NCBI RefSeq assembly: GCF_017744015.1
Contig: NZ_JAGHRA010000004.1
Coordinates: 248,001-312,000, forward strand
Length of the DNA stretch: 64,000 nt
DNA from: Paracoccus sp. R12_2
GTDB taxonomy: Bacteria; Pseudomonadota; Alphaproteobacteria; Rhodobacterales; Rhodobacteraceae
Direction of reading: 5' to 3'
A program made the position numbers and the translations under genes. Within the stretch, counting starts at the first letter, position 1; each line of letters opens with the position of its first letter. Under the pieces are notes generated by a model, which made no database searches, was not told the DNA's origin, and was given only the letters and a program-made list of their open reading frames with translations. Positions 20,518-28,573 of this stretch are shown here, one piece after another.

Positions 20518-21215
20518 TCGGCCGCATCGCAGGGGTGATCCTGCATCGCGCGCGCGATCATGTGCTGATCGATGTGCGCGGCGTGGGCTATATCGTTCAT
20601 GTCAGCGAACGCACGGCGGCAGGGTTGCCGCCCGCGGGGCAGGCGGTGGCACTTTATACCGATCTTCTGGTGCGCGAGGATCTGCTGCAGCTTTTCGGGT
20701 TTTCCACGCTGCTGGAAAAGGAATGGCACCGGCTTCTGACCAGCGTTCAGGGGGTGGGGGCCAAGGTTTCGCTTGCCGTTCTGGGTACGCTGGGGGCCGA
20801 GGGGTTGGGCCGGGCCATCGCCTTGGGTGACTGGTCAGCGGTGCGCAAGGCGCAGGGTGTCGGCCCGAAGCTGGCGCAGCGGGTTGTGCTGGAACTGAAG
20901 GACAAGGCCCCTGCGATCATGGCGCTTGGCGGCGATCTGACCGTTGATGCGGGGGGGGCGGACGAGCCGGGCATCGAACCCGGCACGCCCGCCGCATCGG
21001 CGCCGGCCAAGGGTGCCGGGGCCGCTGCGCGCCCTGCCTCTGGCGCCGCACCATCCGCCCGCGCCGCCGCCGATGCACTGTCTGCATTGGCGAATCTGGG
21101 CTATGCAACCTCGGAAGCCGCCACAGCCGTCGCCGAGGCGCAGGCCAGGGAACCCGAGGCGGCGACAGCCGGTTTGATCCGCGCGGCACTAAGATCGCTG
21201 GCTCCGAAGGATTAG
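20514..21215 (+). CDS. ruvA: Holliday junction branch-migration protein, DNA-binding subunit
   Basis: A 233-residue RuvA. The N-terminal OB domain begins [26 protein letters not shown] (positions 1-26), two helix-hairpin-helix motifs follow ([18 protein letters not shown] and [16 protein letters not shown]), and the C-terminal RuvB-contacting domain starts near [11 protein letters not shown]. The linker between domains II and III is about 45 residues, rich in alanine and proline, longer than in the roughly 203-residue E. coli protein. It overlaps ruvC by four bases and lies four bases before htpX. Confidence 0.96.
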   Translation: MIGRIAGVILHRARDHVLIDVRGVGYIVHVSERTAAGLPPAGQAVALYTDLLVREDLLQLFGFSTLLEKEWHRLLTSVQGVGAKVSLAVLGTLGAEGLGRAIALGDWSAVRKAQGVGPKLAQRVVLELKDKAPAIMALGGDLTVDAGGADEPGIEPGTPAASAPAKGAGAAARPASGAAPSARAAADALSALANLGYATSEAATAVAEAQAREPEAATAGLIRAALRSLAPKD

Positions 21216-21219
21216 GGTG

Positions 21220-22083
21220 ATGGCTGGAAACGCGCGAACCTTTCTGTTGATGGCGGCAATGACCGCGCTTGTGATGGCGCTTGGCTGGATGATGGGCGGA
21301 CGCGGCGGGATGATCCTTGCCTTCCTGTTTGCGGGCGCGGGAAACCTGTTCGCTTTCTGGAACAGCGACAAGATGGTGCTGCGCCAGCAAGGCGCGACAG
21401 AACTGACGCCCCACCAAGGTGCCGAATTGCATGGTCTTGTGGCCGAGCTTGCCGAACGGGCAGGCCTGCCGATGCCGCGGGTGTATCTACTGCCGACCGA
21501 ACAGCCCAACGCCTTCGCGACGGGACGCAATCCGCAGAACGCCGCCGTCGCGGTGACGCAGGGATTGCTGCGCGGTCTGAACCGCGACGAGCTTGCGGGC
21601 GTGATTGCCCATGAGCTGGCCCATATCAAGAATCGCGACACGCTGACCATGACGATCACCGCGACCATGGCAGGCGCGATTGCCATGATGGGCAACATGT
21701 TGTTGTTCACGGGCGGCCGCGAGGGACGCGGCGGGATGCTGGGCGGTATCATCGCGATGGTGCTTGCGCCGATTGCGGCGATGATGGTGCAGATGGCAAT
21801 CTCGCGCACGCGCGAATACGAGGCCGACCGCGAAGGCGCAGAGATCTGCGGACAGCCGCTGGCGCTGGCTTCGGCGCTGAACCGGATCGCTCAGATGGCC
21901 GGTCGCAGCATGAACGTGCCGGCCGAGCGCAATCCGGCCTCGGCCGCCCTGTTCATCATCAATCCCCTGCATGGCATGCGCATGGACAGCCTGTTCGCAA
22001 CACACCCGCCGACCGAGGAACGGATCGCCCGGTTGCAGGGTATGGCGGGGGACGCACGACCCGGACCATGGGGCCGCGAATGA
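21220..22083 (+). CDS. htpX: Membrane zinc metalloprotease HtpX
   Basis: A 287-residue M48 protease. It has two N-terminal membrane helices (about 7-25, 30-48) and the active site HELAH at 131-135 with the third ligand region [14 protein letters not shown]. Further hydrophobic segments (about 145-195) surround the catalytic part. It degrades misfolded inner-membrane proteins on the cytosolic side. An alternative GTG start lies one codon upstream. The gene is wedged between ruvA and ruvB, four bases after ruvA and overlapping ruvB by four, so its expression is tied to the recombination genes. Confidence 0.95.
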   Translation: MAGNARTFLLMAAMTALVMALGWMMGGRGGMILAFLFAGAGNLFAFWNSDKMVLRQQGATELTPHQGAELHGLVAELAERAGLPMPRVYLLPTEQPNAFATGRNPQNAAVAVTQGLLRGLNRDELAGVIAHELAHIKNRDTLTMTITATMAGAIAMMGNMLLFTGGREGRGGMLGGIIAMVLAPIAAMMVQMAISRTREYEADREGAEICGQPLALASALNRIAQMAGRSMNVPAERNPASAALFIINPLHGMRMDSLFATHPPTEERIARLQGMAGDARPGPWGRE

Positions 22084-23111
22084 CGCAGCCAGATCCCACC
22101 CTGCGCCCCGAGCCGATGGAGGGCGAGGTCGAGGACCGTGCCCTGCGGCCCCAGGCGTTGACGGATTTCGTCGGTCAGGCCGAGGCGCGCGCCAATCTGC
22201 GGGTCTTCATCGACAGCGCGAAGATGCGCGGCAAGGCGATGGATCATACGTTGTTCTTCGGCCCGCCGGGGTTGGGCAAGACCACGCTTGCACAGATCAT
22301 GGCGCGCGAGTTGGGCGTCAATTTCCGCATGACATCGGGGCCGGTTCTGGCGCGGGCCGGCGATCTGGCCGCGATCCTGACCAATCTCGACGCCCGCGAT
22401 GTGCTGTTCATCGACGAGATCCACCGGATGAACCCGGCGGTCGAAGAGGTGCTGTATCCCGCGATGGAGGATTTCGAACTGGATCTGGTGATCGGCGAGG
22501 GGCCGGCCGCGCGGACCGTCCGGATCGAATTGCAGCCCTTTACCCTGGTCGGCGCGACCACCCGGCTTGGACTGCTGACCACGCCGCTGCGGGACCGTTT
22601 CGGAATCCCCACCCGGCTGCAGTTCTACGAGATTCCCGAGCTTGACCTGATCGTGCAGCGGGGCGCACGCATGATGGGGATCGAGGCCGACCCGGACGGC
22701 ACGCGCGAAATCGCGCGCCGTGCCCGTGGCACCCCCCGGATCGCGGGCAGGCTGCTGCGCCGGGTGATCGATTTCGCGCTGGTCGAGGGCGATGGTCGGC
22801 TAACCCGCCAGATCGCCGATTCGGCACTGACGAGGCTGGGCGTGGATGATCTGGGCCTTGACGGTGCCGACCGGCGCTATCTGTCCCTGATGGCCGAACA
22901 TTATGGCGGCGGCCCGGTCGGGGTGGAAACGCTGTCAGCGGCCTTGTCGGAAAGCCGTGATGCCATCGAAGAGGTGATCGAGCCCTATCTGTTGCAGCAG
23001 GGCCTGATCGCACGCACGCCCAGGGGGCGGCAGCTGGCGGCGCGCGCGTGGACCCATCTGGGACTGGCAGCGCCGGTGGCGATGCGTCAGGCCGGGCTGT
23101 TCGAGGGCTGA
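22080..23111 (+). CDS. ruvB: Holliday junction branch-migration DNA helicase
   Basis: A 343-residue RuvB AAA+ motor. It starts with the usual acidic lead and [12 protein letters not shown], then Walker [10 protein letters not shown] (61-69), Walker [11 protein letters not shown], sensor [11 protein letters not shown], the arginine-finger region [11 protein letters not shown], and a C-terminal winged helix near the end ([19 protein letters not shown]). It drives branch migration on the RuvA tetramer. The ATG at 22080 overlaps the htpX stop by four bases; an upstream in-frame ATG at 22068 would add four residues of no known role. Confidence 0.96.
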   Translation: MTQPDPTLRPEPMEGEVEDRALRPQALTDFVGQAEARANLRVFIDSAKMRGKAMDHTLFFGPPGLGKTTLAQIMARELGVNFRMTSGPVLARAGDLAAILTNLDARDVLFIDEIHRMNPAVEEVLYPAMEDFELDLVIGEGPAARTVRIELQPFTLVGATTRLGLLTTPLRDRFGIPTRLQFYEIPELDLIVQRGARMMGIEADPDGTREIARRARGTPRIAGRLLRRVIDFALVEGDGRLTRQIADSALTRLGVDDLGLDGADRRYLSLMAEHYGGGPVGVETLSAALSESRDAIEEVIEPYLLQQGLIARTPRGRQLAARAWTHLGLAAPVAMRQAGLFEG

Positions 23112-23203
23112 GATCCCAACCGCTCGCGAGACGTCGCCGCGGCTGGGTATTTTCGCAAAGAAAGAGCCCCAGTGCCTTCAGAAGGCGTGCGCAGATCGCC
23201 CTG

Positions 23204-24079
23204 TCAGGGGGTCAGGCCTTCGGGATCGGGAAGGCCGTTCACACGGGCCGTCGCGGTCAGCGTGTTGGCCAGAAGGCAGGCGATCGTCATCGGCCCCACG
23301 CCCCCTGGCACCGGCGTGATCGCGCCCGCAACCTCTCGCGCTGCGGCGAAGTCCACGTCGCCGACCAGACCGTCGTCGGTTCGGTTGATGCCGACGTCGA
23401 TGACCGTGGCGCCCGGTTTGATCCAGTCGCCCTTGACGAAATGCGCCCGCCCGACGGCGGCGACCAGAATATCGGCCTCGCGGCACAGCGCGGGCAGATC
23501 CTGGGTCCGGGAATGCGCGATCGTCACGGTGGCGCTGTCGCGCAGCAGAAGCTGTGCCATCGGCTTGCCGACGATGTTCGATCTGCCGACGACGACCGCA
23601 CGCTTGCCGGACAGGCTGCCCAGATGGTCGCGCAGCATCATCAGGCACCCAAGCGGGGTGCAGGGGACCATGGATTTCTGTCCGGTGGCCAGCAGGCCGA
23701 CATTCAGGATGTGAAACCCGTCCACGTCCTTGGCAGGGTCGATCGCGTTGATGACCGCGGCTTCGTTCATATGACCCGGCAGCGGCAACTGCACCAGTAT
23801 CCCGTTCACGTCGGGATCGTCGTTCAGCCGCTTGATCAGAGCCAGAAGATCCGCTTCTGCGGTGTCGGTCGGCAGCTTGTGTTCATAAGAGTTCATGCCG
23901 ACTTCGGCGGTCTGCTTGCCCTTGGATCGGACATAGACCTGACTGGCCGGATCCTCGCCGACCAGCACGACGGCAAGACCTGGCGTGATCCCGCGATCCC
24001 GCATCGCGGCAACCTCGGCGGCGATGCGCTGGCGCAGTCCGGCGGCGAACGCCTTGCCGTCGATCAGGGTGGCGGTCAT
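23204..24079 (-). CDS. folD: Bifunctional methylenetetrahydrofolate dehydrogenase/cyclohydrolase
   Basis: A 291-residue FolD. The catalytic lysine region appears as [17 protein letters not shown]. The fold signatures [12 protein letters not shown] and [11 protein letters not shown] follow, and the nucleotide-binding segment is [17 protein letters not shown]. It interconverts methylene-THF, methenyl-THF and 10-formyl-THF in the cytosol, supplying the substrate of PurU. It reads on the minus strand and overlaps the chorismate mutase gene upstream by four bases. Residues 280-291 end normally (LPDPEGLTP). Confidence 0.96.
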   Translation of the reverse strand: MTATLIDGKAFAAGLRQRIAAEVAAMRDRGITPGLAVVLVGEDPASQVYVRSKGKQTAEVGMNSYEHKLPTDTAEADLLALIKRLNDDPDVNGILVQLPLPGHMNEAAVINAIDPAKDVDGFHILNVGLLATGQKSMVPCTPLGCLMMLRDHLGSLSGKRAVVVGRSNIVGKPMAQLLLRDSATVTIAHSRTQDLPALCREADILVAAVGRAHFVKGDWIKPGATVIDVGINRTDDGLVGDVDFAAAREVAGAITPVPGGVGPMTIACLLANTLTATARVNGLPDPEGLTP

Positions 24080-24378
24080 TGGCGATCTCCCTTCAGGTGG
24101 CGGTCTTCCTGTGCGATGGCCGCTTCGACCAGGCGTCGCCAGATATCCGCGAAAAGGTCTTCATCCAGCCCGGCTGCGGCCGCATTGCGTCGGGCGTTCT
24201 GCACGACCTCGTCCACGCGCCAGTCGATGCGTGCGGGCAGGCCCTGGGCTGCCTTGATCTGTGCCGCCCGATCGATCAGATCGCGGCGGCGTGCGAACAG
24301 GGCGATCAGCTCGGCGTCCAGCGCGTCGATATGTGCGCGCAAGGCCGGCATGTCGATGATATCGTCTGGTTCGGTCAT
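24076..24378 (-). CDS. Chorismate mutase, AroQ type
   Basis: A 100-residue, all-helical chorismate mutase (AroQ class, PchB-like size). The first helix has [33 protein letters not shown] with the key arginine and lysine positions, given here as residues 10-42, and the last helix has [12 protein letters not shown]. It would turn chorismate into prephenate for phenylalanine and tyrosine synthesis. The frame is open to an earlier ATG at 24429, adding 17 residues; neither start has a strong ribosome site, and the shorter form fits the family length. It overlaps folD by four bases. Confidence 0.85.
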   Translation of the reverse strand: MTEPDDIIDMPALRAHIDALDAELIALFARRRDLIDRAAQIKAAQGLPARIDWRVDEVVQNARRNAAAAGLDEDLFADIWRRLVEAAIAQEDRHLKGDRQ

Positions 24379-24492
24379 CCTGAACCGGACATGCACCGAG
24401 GCGAGAACAGGTGCAAGAGGCGCCGTCATCGACCGTTGGTCGCAGATCGGACTGGTGCCGAAGCTGCGGGATGAGCGTCAGAAAGGGAAGGT

Positions 24493-24566
24493 TGGAGCGG
24501 GTGATGGGAATCGAACCCACGTATTCAGCTTGGAAGGCTGCTGCTCTACCATTGAGCTACACCCGC
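24493..24566 (-). tRNA. tRNA-Gly (anticodon TCC)
   Basis: Read on the minus strand the 74-base gene starts GCGGGTGTAGCTCAATGG and ends with the encoded TCCA. All arms are visible: acceptor GCGGGTG/CACCCGC, D arm GCTC/GAGC, anticodon stem GCAGC/GCTGA-type with loop CTTCCAA giving anticodon TCC, and the T arm GTGGGTTCGATTCCCAT. It reads GGA and, by wobble, GGG glycine codons. It lies alone between chorismate mutase and tadA. Confidence 0.97.
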
Positions 24567-24661
24567 GCACCCTTCGTATATGCGGGCGGGCCTTGGGGTG
24601 CAAGCGGTCCGGTGCGATCTTCCTGCCCGCAAGGGGCGCGACGGATGGACCGGCACCTGCG

Positions 24662-25111
24662 TTACCGGCGATCCTGGAAGAAGGATTGCAGCAGCCGCCG
24701 CGAAGCTTCCGCGTCGATGCCCTCATAGATCTGCGGACGATGATGGCATTGGGGATGATCGAACACGCGCGCGCCATGCGACACGCCGCCCATGCGCGGA
24801 TCGGATGCCCCGTAATACAGCACCTCGATTCGTGCCGCCGAGATGGCAGCGGCACACATCGGGCAGGGCTCCAGCGTGACCCACAGCGCGTGGCCCGGCA
24901 GCCGTTCCGACCCGGCCGCGATGCAGGCGGCACGAATCGCCAGGATCTCGGCATGGGCGGTGGGGTCGCTGTATTCGCGTGTCCGATTGCCGGCCGTGGC
25001 CGCGACCCCTCCGCCAGGAGCGATCAGCACCGCCCCAACCGGCACCTCGCCGCGATCGGCGGCGGCGCGCGCCTCGGCCAGCGCCAGCGGCATATGCGAG
25101 ATGAAATTCAT
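24662..25111 (-). CDS. tadA: tRNA-specific adenosine deaminase
   Basis: A 149-residue zinc deaminase. HAE at 53-55 supplies the first zinc ligand and the catalytic glutamate, and PCPMC at 82-86 supplies the two cysteines. The tail LQSFFQDRR resembles TadA ends. It converts A34 of tRNA-Arg(ACG) to inosine, an essential step in most bacteria. The open frame runs to 25387, but the ATG at 25111 starts the normal N terminus (MNFISHMPLALAEA). It faces the pseudouridine synthase gene across 119 bases, which must hold both promoters. Confidence 0.95.
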   Translation of the reverse strand: MNFISHMPLALAEARAAADRGEVPVGAVLIAPGGGVAATAGNRTREYSDPTAHAEILAIRAACIAAGSERLPGHALWVTLEPCPMCAAAISAARIEVLYYGASDPRMGGVSHGARVFDHPQCHHRPQIYEGIDAEASRRLLQSFFQDRR

Positions 25112-25230
25112 GCCCGGTTGTCGCAAGGCTGCCAACGCCGCGCAAGCCGTCAAAAGAATCCTTTCCCCGTGCGGTATGAAAGCGTAGTAAACCGCCTTTG
25201 CCACCGCAGCGATGCGAAGGAGAACGTCGC

Positions 25231-26655
25231 ATGACCGAAACCCCAGAAAACACCGAAAAGCCCGCAGATGCCGACCGGATCGCCAAGGTGATCGCCCGCG
25301 CCGGTGTCGCAAGCCGCCGCGAGGCCGAGCGGATGATCGTCGAAGGCCGCGTGACGGTGAACGGGCAAAAGATCGACAGCCCGGCACTGGACGTGATGCC
25401 GGGCGACCGGATCACCGTGGACGGCAAGAAGCTGGATGAAAAACAGGACACCCGGCTGTGGCTTTACTACAAGCCGATCGGGCTGATTACCTCGGAATCC
25501 GATGAAAAGGGTCGCCAGACCGTGTTCGATGCGCTGCCGCGCGACCTGCCGCGGGTGATGACAGTCGGGCGGCTGGACCTGAATTCCGAAGGGCTTTTGC
25601 TTCTGACCAATGACGGCGATCTGAAGCGCCGGCTGGAACTGCCCTCGACCGGGTGGCTGCGCCGGTATCGCGTGCGGGTCAATGGCACCCCCAGCGACCT
25701 GACCTTCGCGCCGTTGCGCCGCGGCGCCACCATCGAGGGCGAGGAATTCGCACCGATGGAGATCAAGCTTGACAGTCAGCAGGGCGCGAATGCGTGGCTG
25801 ACCGTGGGCATCCGCGAGGGCAAGAATCGCGAGATCCGTCGCGCCATGGCGCATGTCGGGTTGCAGGTGAACCGGCTGATCCGGATCGGCTATGGCCCGT
25901 TCAAATTGACCGGGCTTGAGAAGAACCAGGTCAGCGAAGTCAAGCGCAAGGTGCTGCGCGACCAGTTGGGCGGCTTGCTGACCGGCGAGACCACCGAGAA
26001 AGAGCGCGAGATGCGTCCGCGCGGCGCCGAGGGGGCCCGCGCGGGTTTCGGAAAGCCCGGCCCGCGTCCGGATGGCCCGCGGCGCAGCTTTCGCAGTGCC
26101 GGTGACGCAGAGGATCGCCCGGCGCGGCGATTCGGCGATGACCGCCCACGTCGCGATCATGACGACGCGCCACGCAGCTTCCGCAGCGGTCCCAAGCACG
26201 GATCGCGTGACGGTCAGGGCGATACCGGATCAGGTGACAAGCCGCGCTGGAACAGCAAGGACCGACCGGCACGTTCCGACAAACCATGGGAAAAGTCGGA
26301 CCGTCCTCGCGGTCCGCGCACCGAGGGCGAACAGTCGGACCGTCCACGCCGCAGCTTTGGCGGCAAACCCGGTGCAGATCGTCCCGCAAGCGGCGGCAAG
26401 CCATGGGAGAAGTCTGATCGTCCTCGCGGTCCGCGCGCCGATGGCGAACAGTCGGACCGTCCGCGCCGCAGCTTTGGCGGCAAGCCGGCAGGCGCGCAGG
26501 GCACGCGAGACGGAGGGCGGAAGCCGTTTGGGAAACCCGCTGGAAAGCCCGGTTTCAAGGGCGCGGATCGCGGCGGGTCCGGTTTTTCTTCGGGTCGGCC
26601 CGGCGGAAAGCCGGGCGGGCGGCCGGGTGGCAAGCCGTCTGGCCCGAAGCGGTAA
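25231..26655 (+). CDS. rluB: RsuA/RluB-family pseudouridine synthase with long basic C-terminal tail
   Basis: A 474-residue protein. Residues 10-70 form an S4 RNA-binding domain (RIAKVIARAGVASRREAERMI). Residues 75-250 form the catalytic domain with the aspartate in TVGRLDLNSEGLLLLTNDG and the REGKNREIRRAMAHVGLQVNRLIRI stretch. From about 260 to 474 the protein is a disordered, arginine-, glycine- and proline-rich tail with two 39-residue repeats. The enzyme should modify a 23S rRNA uridine (RluB type), but the exact site cannot be read off. The tail is much longer than in the E. coli enzyme and probably adds general RNA affinity. GAAGGAG lies upstream of the ATG. Confidence 0.9.
   Translation: MTETPENTEKPADADRIAKVIARAGVASRREAERMIVEGRVTVNGQKIDSPALDVMPGDRITVDGKKLDEKQDTRLWLYYKPIGLITSESDEKGRQTVFDALPRDLPRVMTVGRLDLNSEGLLLLTNDGDLKRRLELPSTGWLRRYRVRVNGTPSDLTFAPLRRGATIEGEEFAPMEIKLDSQQGANAWLTVGIREGKNREIRRAMAHVGLQVNRLIRIGYGPFKLTGLEKNQVSEVKRKVLRDQLGGLLTGETTEKEREMRPRGAEGARAGFGKPGPRPDGPRRSFRSAGDAEDRPARRFGDDRPRRDHDDAPRSFRSGPKHGSRDGQGDTGSGDKPRWNSKDRPARSDKPWEKSDRPRGPRTEGEQSDRPRRSFGGKPGADRPASGGKPWEKSDRPRGPRADGEQSDRPRRSFGGKPAGAQGTRDGGRKPFGKPAGKPGFKGADRGGSGFSSGRPGGKPGGRPGGKPSGPKR
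26281..26487 (+). repeat. Tandem 117-bp coding repeat in the synthase tail
   Basis: Two near-identical in-frame units begin at 26281 and 26398, offset by exactly 117 bases (39 codons). Each encodes KPWEKSDRPRGPR, then T/A-E/D-GEQSDRPRRSFGGKP; the second is complete for 30 codons and then diverges. Differences are mostly synonymous, which suggests a fairly recent duplication kept under protein-level selection. Confidence 0.85.
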
Positions 26656-26663
26656 ATTCGAAA

Positions 26664-26690
26664 GGCGGCGCCGCGGGGCGCCGCTTTCTT
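26664..26690. terminator. Bidirectional intrinsic terminator between the synthase gene and hemP
   Basis: GCGGCGCC, loop GCGG, GGCGCCGC makes a perfect 8-bp stem at 26665-26684, followed on the plus strand by TTTCTT and preceded by AAA. It ends the pseudouridine synthase message. The T run abuts the stop codon of the convergent hemP gene, so the same structure may also serve hemP, although the A run is short on that side. Confidence 0.8.
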
Positions 26691-26865
26691 ATTTCGTCAG
26701 GATCAGCTTGCCCGCACGGGTGATTCGAAGCTGATAGATCTGATCATCAAGAACGATCAGCGCCTGGTTGCCGCCCCGCGTCAACTGGGTCGCATCATGC
26801 TGGGGAATGCGCGCCAGAACACTGGTGGCGGCGGACGAGAAATCGGCAGGGCGGGCAGCGGTCAT
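26689..26865 (-). CDS. hemP: Hemin uptake protein HemP
   Basis: A 58-residue protein. Its C-terminal half carries the HemP family pattern: GGNQALIVLDDQIYQLRITRAGKLILTK (positions 31-58), in which YxLRxTRxGKLILTK is the hallmark. AGAGG lies seven bases before the ATG. Small HemP proteins accompany haem and iron uptake genes in many proteobacteria, and in some species act as transcription activators of the haem receptor gene. Here it stands alone, with no haem receptor or ABC importer in view. No clear Irr or Fur-type box was found upstream. Confidence 0.88.
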   Translation of the reverse strand: MTAARPADFSSAATSVLARIPQHDATQLTRGGNQALIVLDDQIYQLRITRAGKLILTK

Positions 26866-26941
26866 GGTCAGCCTCTTGCGGTATCGGTTGCTATGGCTGC
26901 AAAGCTGACAAATTTAATCGGGAAAGTCAAAGTAAAAGAGT

Positions 26942-26984
26942 CGGAAAAGAGGTGGGGCGGTCCACGGCATGTGTCCGCCCCACC
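26942..26984 (-). terminator. Intrinsic terminator of znuA
   Basis: GGTGGGGCGG (26951-26960) pairs perfectly over 10 bp with CCGCCCCACC (26975-26984); the 14-base loop can form a further 3-bp stem. On the minus strand the stem is followed by TCTTTTCC. It lies 12 bases past the znuA stop codon. Confidence 0.8.
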
Positions 26985-26995
26985 CTGTTTCGGCA

Positions 26996-27985
26996 TTATT
27001 CCGTTGTCAGGCAGGCATTTAGCGTATCACTCATCCGCTGCAGGACATCGCGATACAGCATCGGGCCCGGCGACAATCCAGCCCCTGCGGGATCAAGCTC
27101 GTCGCCCATGGCGACATCTGACCCCTCGATCACGGTATCGATCAGCTTGGGATCGTGACCGTATTCGGGAAACGCGCAGCTTGCGCCCGATTCCGCGATC
27201 TGTGACCGAACCTCGGACAGGCGCGCGGCCGAAGGCGAGGTGGCGTCCCCCAGTGACACCGCGATGGCTGGCGGAAGCCCGAAATGTTCGGTGAAATAGC
27301 CATAGGCGTCATGGAACACGACGAAGCTCTTGTCCGTCAGCGGCGTCAGCTGCTGCGCGATCTTCTGATCCAGCGCAAGATAGTCTTGTGCGGCGGCGTC
27401 CGCATTGGCGGCATAGGTTGCAGCGTTTTCCGGGTCCAGCTTGGACAGTTCGCGTGCGATCGCCGTCAGCCACGGCGCGGCATTCATGGGGTTCAGCCAC
27501 GCATGCGGATCGGTGCCGTCGTGTTGATGGTCGTCACCATGTTCATGCGCGTGGTCATGCCCGTGATCTTGGACTTCGTGATCGTGGCCTTCATGGTCAT
27601 GTCCTTCATGGTCGTGACCTTCGTCATGATCGTGCTGGTCATCCTTGGCATAGCTGCGCAATGTCACGTCACTTGCGTCCAGCAGTTCCAGTTGTGGCGC
27701 ACCGGTGCCGCCGGCGTCTGCTGCCCGATCCAGCCACGGCGTCAGCTCCGGGCCGAACCAGACCAGAAGCCCGGCCGATTGCAGCGCCTGCGCATCGGAC
27801 GGTCGCATCTGGTAATGATGGACGCTGGCGCCTGAAGGCAGCAGGACATGCGGTTCCCCAAGATCGCCAAGAACCTGCGCAACCAGGGCGCCGGTAATGG
27901 CCGTGTCGGCGACGATCCGAGGCGGCGCGGCAGAAGCAGGTGCCGCCAGCGCGGCAAGGATTGCAGAAGAGAGAAGCAAGCGCAT
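26996..27985 (-). CDS. znuA: Zinc ABC transporter, periplasmic binding protein
   Basis: A 329-residue ZnuA. The signal peptide is MRLLLSSAILAALAAPASAA. Metal-binding positions follow: HHYQMRPSDAQ (first histidine), a long charged loop of roughly 40 residues near 115-155 dominated by histidine and aspartate, HAWLNPMNA (second histidine), and HDAYGYFTEHFGL (third). The His-rich loop is typical of zinc rather than manganese binders. GAGG precedes the ATG at 27985; an upstream ATG at 28039 would place extra residues before the signal peptide. It is divergent from zur-znuC-znuB with two operator-like palindromes between. Confidence 0.95.
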   Translation of the reverse strand: MRLLLSSAILAALAAPASAAPPRIVADTAITGALVAQVLGDLGEPHVLLPSGASVHHYQMRPSDAQALQSAGLLVWFGPELTPWLDRAADAGGTGAPQLELLDASDVTLRSYAKDDQHDHDEGHDHEGHDHEGHDHEVQDHGHDHAHEHGDDHQHDGTDPHAWLNPMNAAPWLTAIARELSKLDPENAATYAANADAAAQDYLALDQKIAQQLTPLTDKSFVVFHDAYGYFTEHFGLPPAIAVSLGDATSPSAARLSEVRSQIAESGASCAFPEYGHDPKLIDTVIEGSDVAMGDELDPAGAGLSPGPMLYRDVLQRMSDTLNACLTTE

Positions 27986-28023
27986 GGGAACCTCGGGGTT
28001 TGTTGCGGGGGCAAACATGTCTA

Positions 28024-28038
28024 TGTAATATGGTAACA
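28024..28038. promoter_or_regulatory. Zur-box-like palindrome 1 (znuA side)
   Basis: TGTAATATGGTAACA, an interrupted palindrome (TGTAAT-ATG-GTAACA, arms matching at five of six positions). It lies 39 bases upstream of the znuA ATG. Its form agrees with AT-rich Fur/Zur-family operators, and its twin lies 27 bases away. Confidence 0.75.
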
Positions 28039-28050
28039 AGTCAACCGAAT

Positions 28051-28065
28051 TGTTATAAAGTTACA
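28051..28065. promoter_or_regulatory. Zur-box-like palindrome 2 (zur side)
   Basis: TGTTATAAAGTTACA, with arms TGTTAT and GTTACA that match at five of six positions. It ends four bases before the apparent zur start codon, so binding here would block zur-znuCB transcription directly. Centre-to-centre distance to the first box is 27 bases. Confidence 0.75.
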
Positions 28066-28069
28066 TGAA

Positions 28070-28573
28070 TTGACACAAACACACCCTTCGGATGCCGGCG
28101 CGCCCTTTGCGCCCCATGATCACGCATCGTGCCAGTCCCACGCACTGACCGCCGCCGAAACCCGCGTGGCGGCTCAGGGCGCGAGGCTGACCCCTGTCAG
28201 GCGTCGAACCCTGGAAATCCTGCTAGAGGCGCATCGCGCCATGGGGGCGTACGAGGTGCTTGACCGGCTTGCGGAAGAAGGTTTCGGGCGGCAACCTCCC
28301 GTTGCCTATCGTGCGCTGGATTTCCTGGTCGAACATGGACTTGCCCATCGGCTTCAGCGTCTGAACGCCTTTGCCGCATGCCTGCATCCAAATCAGGATC
28401 ACGCACCGGCCTTCCTGATCTGTCGTGTCTGCGAGAAACTTGCCGAACTGCCCGCCGCCCCCGTCCGCGATGCGTTGACGGATGTTGCGCGTGACAGCGG
28501 CTTCACGGTCGAGCGGGCGACGATCGAAGCTGTCGGACTGTGCCCTGCCTGCGCCGCAGGAGATGTCGCGTGA
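28070..28573 (+). CDS. zur: Fur-family zinc uptake regulator
   Basis: A 167-residue Fur-family repressor with a winged-helix N-terminal domain (RLTPVRRRTLEILLEAHRAMGAYEVLDRL) and two zinc-site cysteine pairs, CRVC and CPAC, plus HPNQDHAP in the dimerisation part. With zinc bound it should repress znuA and its own operon. The start appears to be TTG: there is no in-frame ATG before the DNA-binding domain, the only other option being a GTG at 28166 that would remove the N-terminal His/Cys stretch. No ribosome site is visible. Zur rather than Fur is inferred from the znu genes and overlapping znuC. Confidence 0.9.
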   Translation: MTQTHPSDAGAPFAPHDHASCQSHALTAAETRVAAQGARLTPVRRRTLEILLEAHRAMGAYEVLDRLAEEGFGRQPPVAYRALDFLVEHGLAHRLQRLNAFAACLHPNQDHAPAFLICRVCEKLAELPAAPVRDALTDVARDSGFTVERATIEAVGLCPACAAGDVA

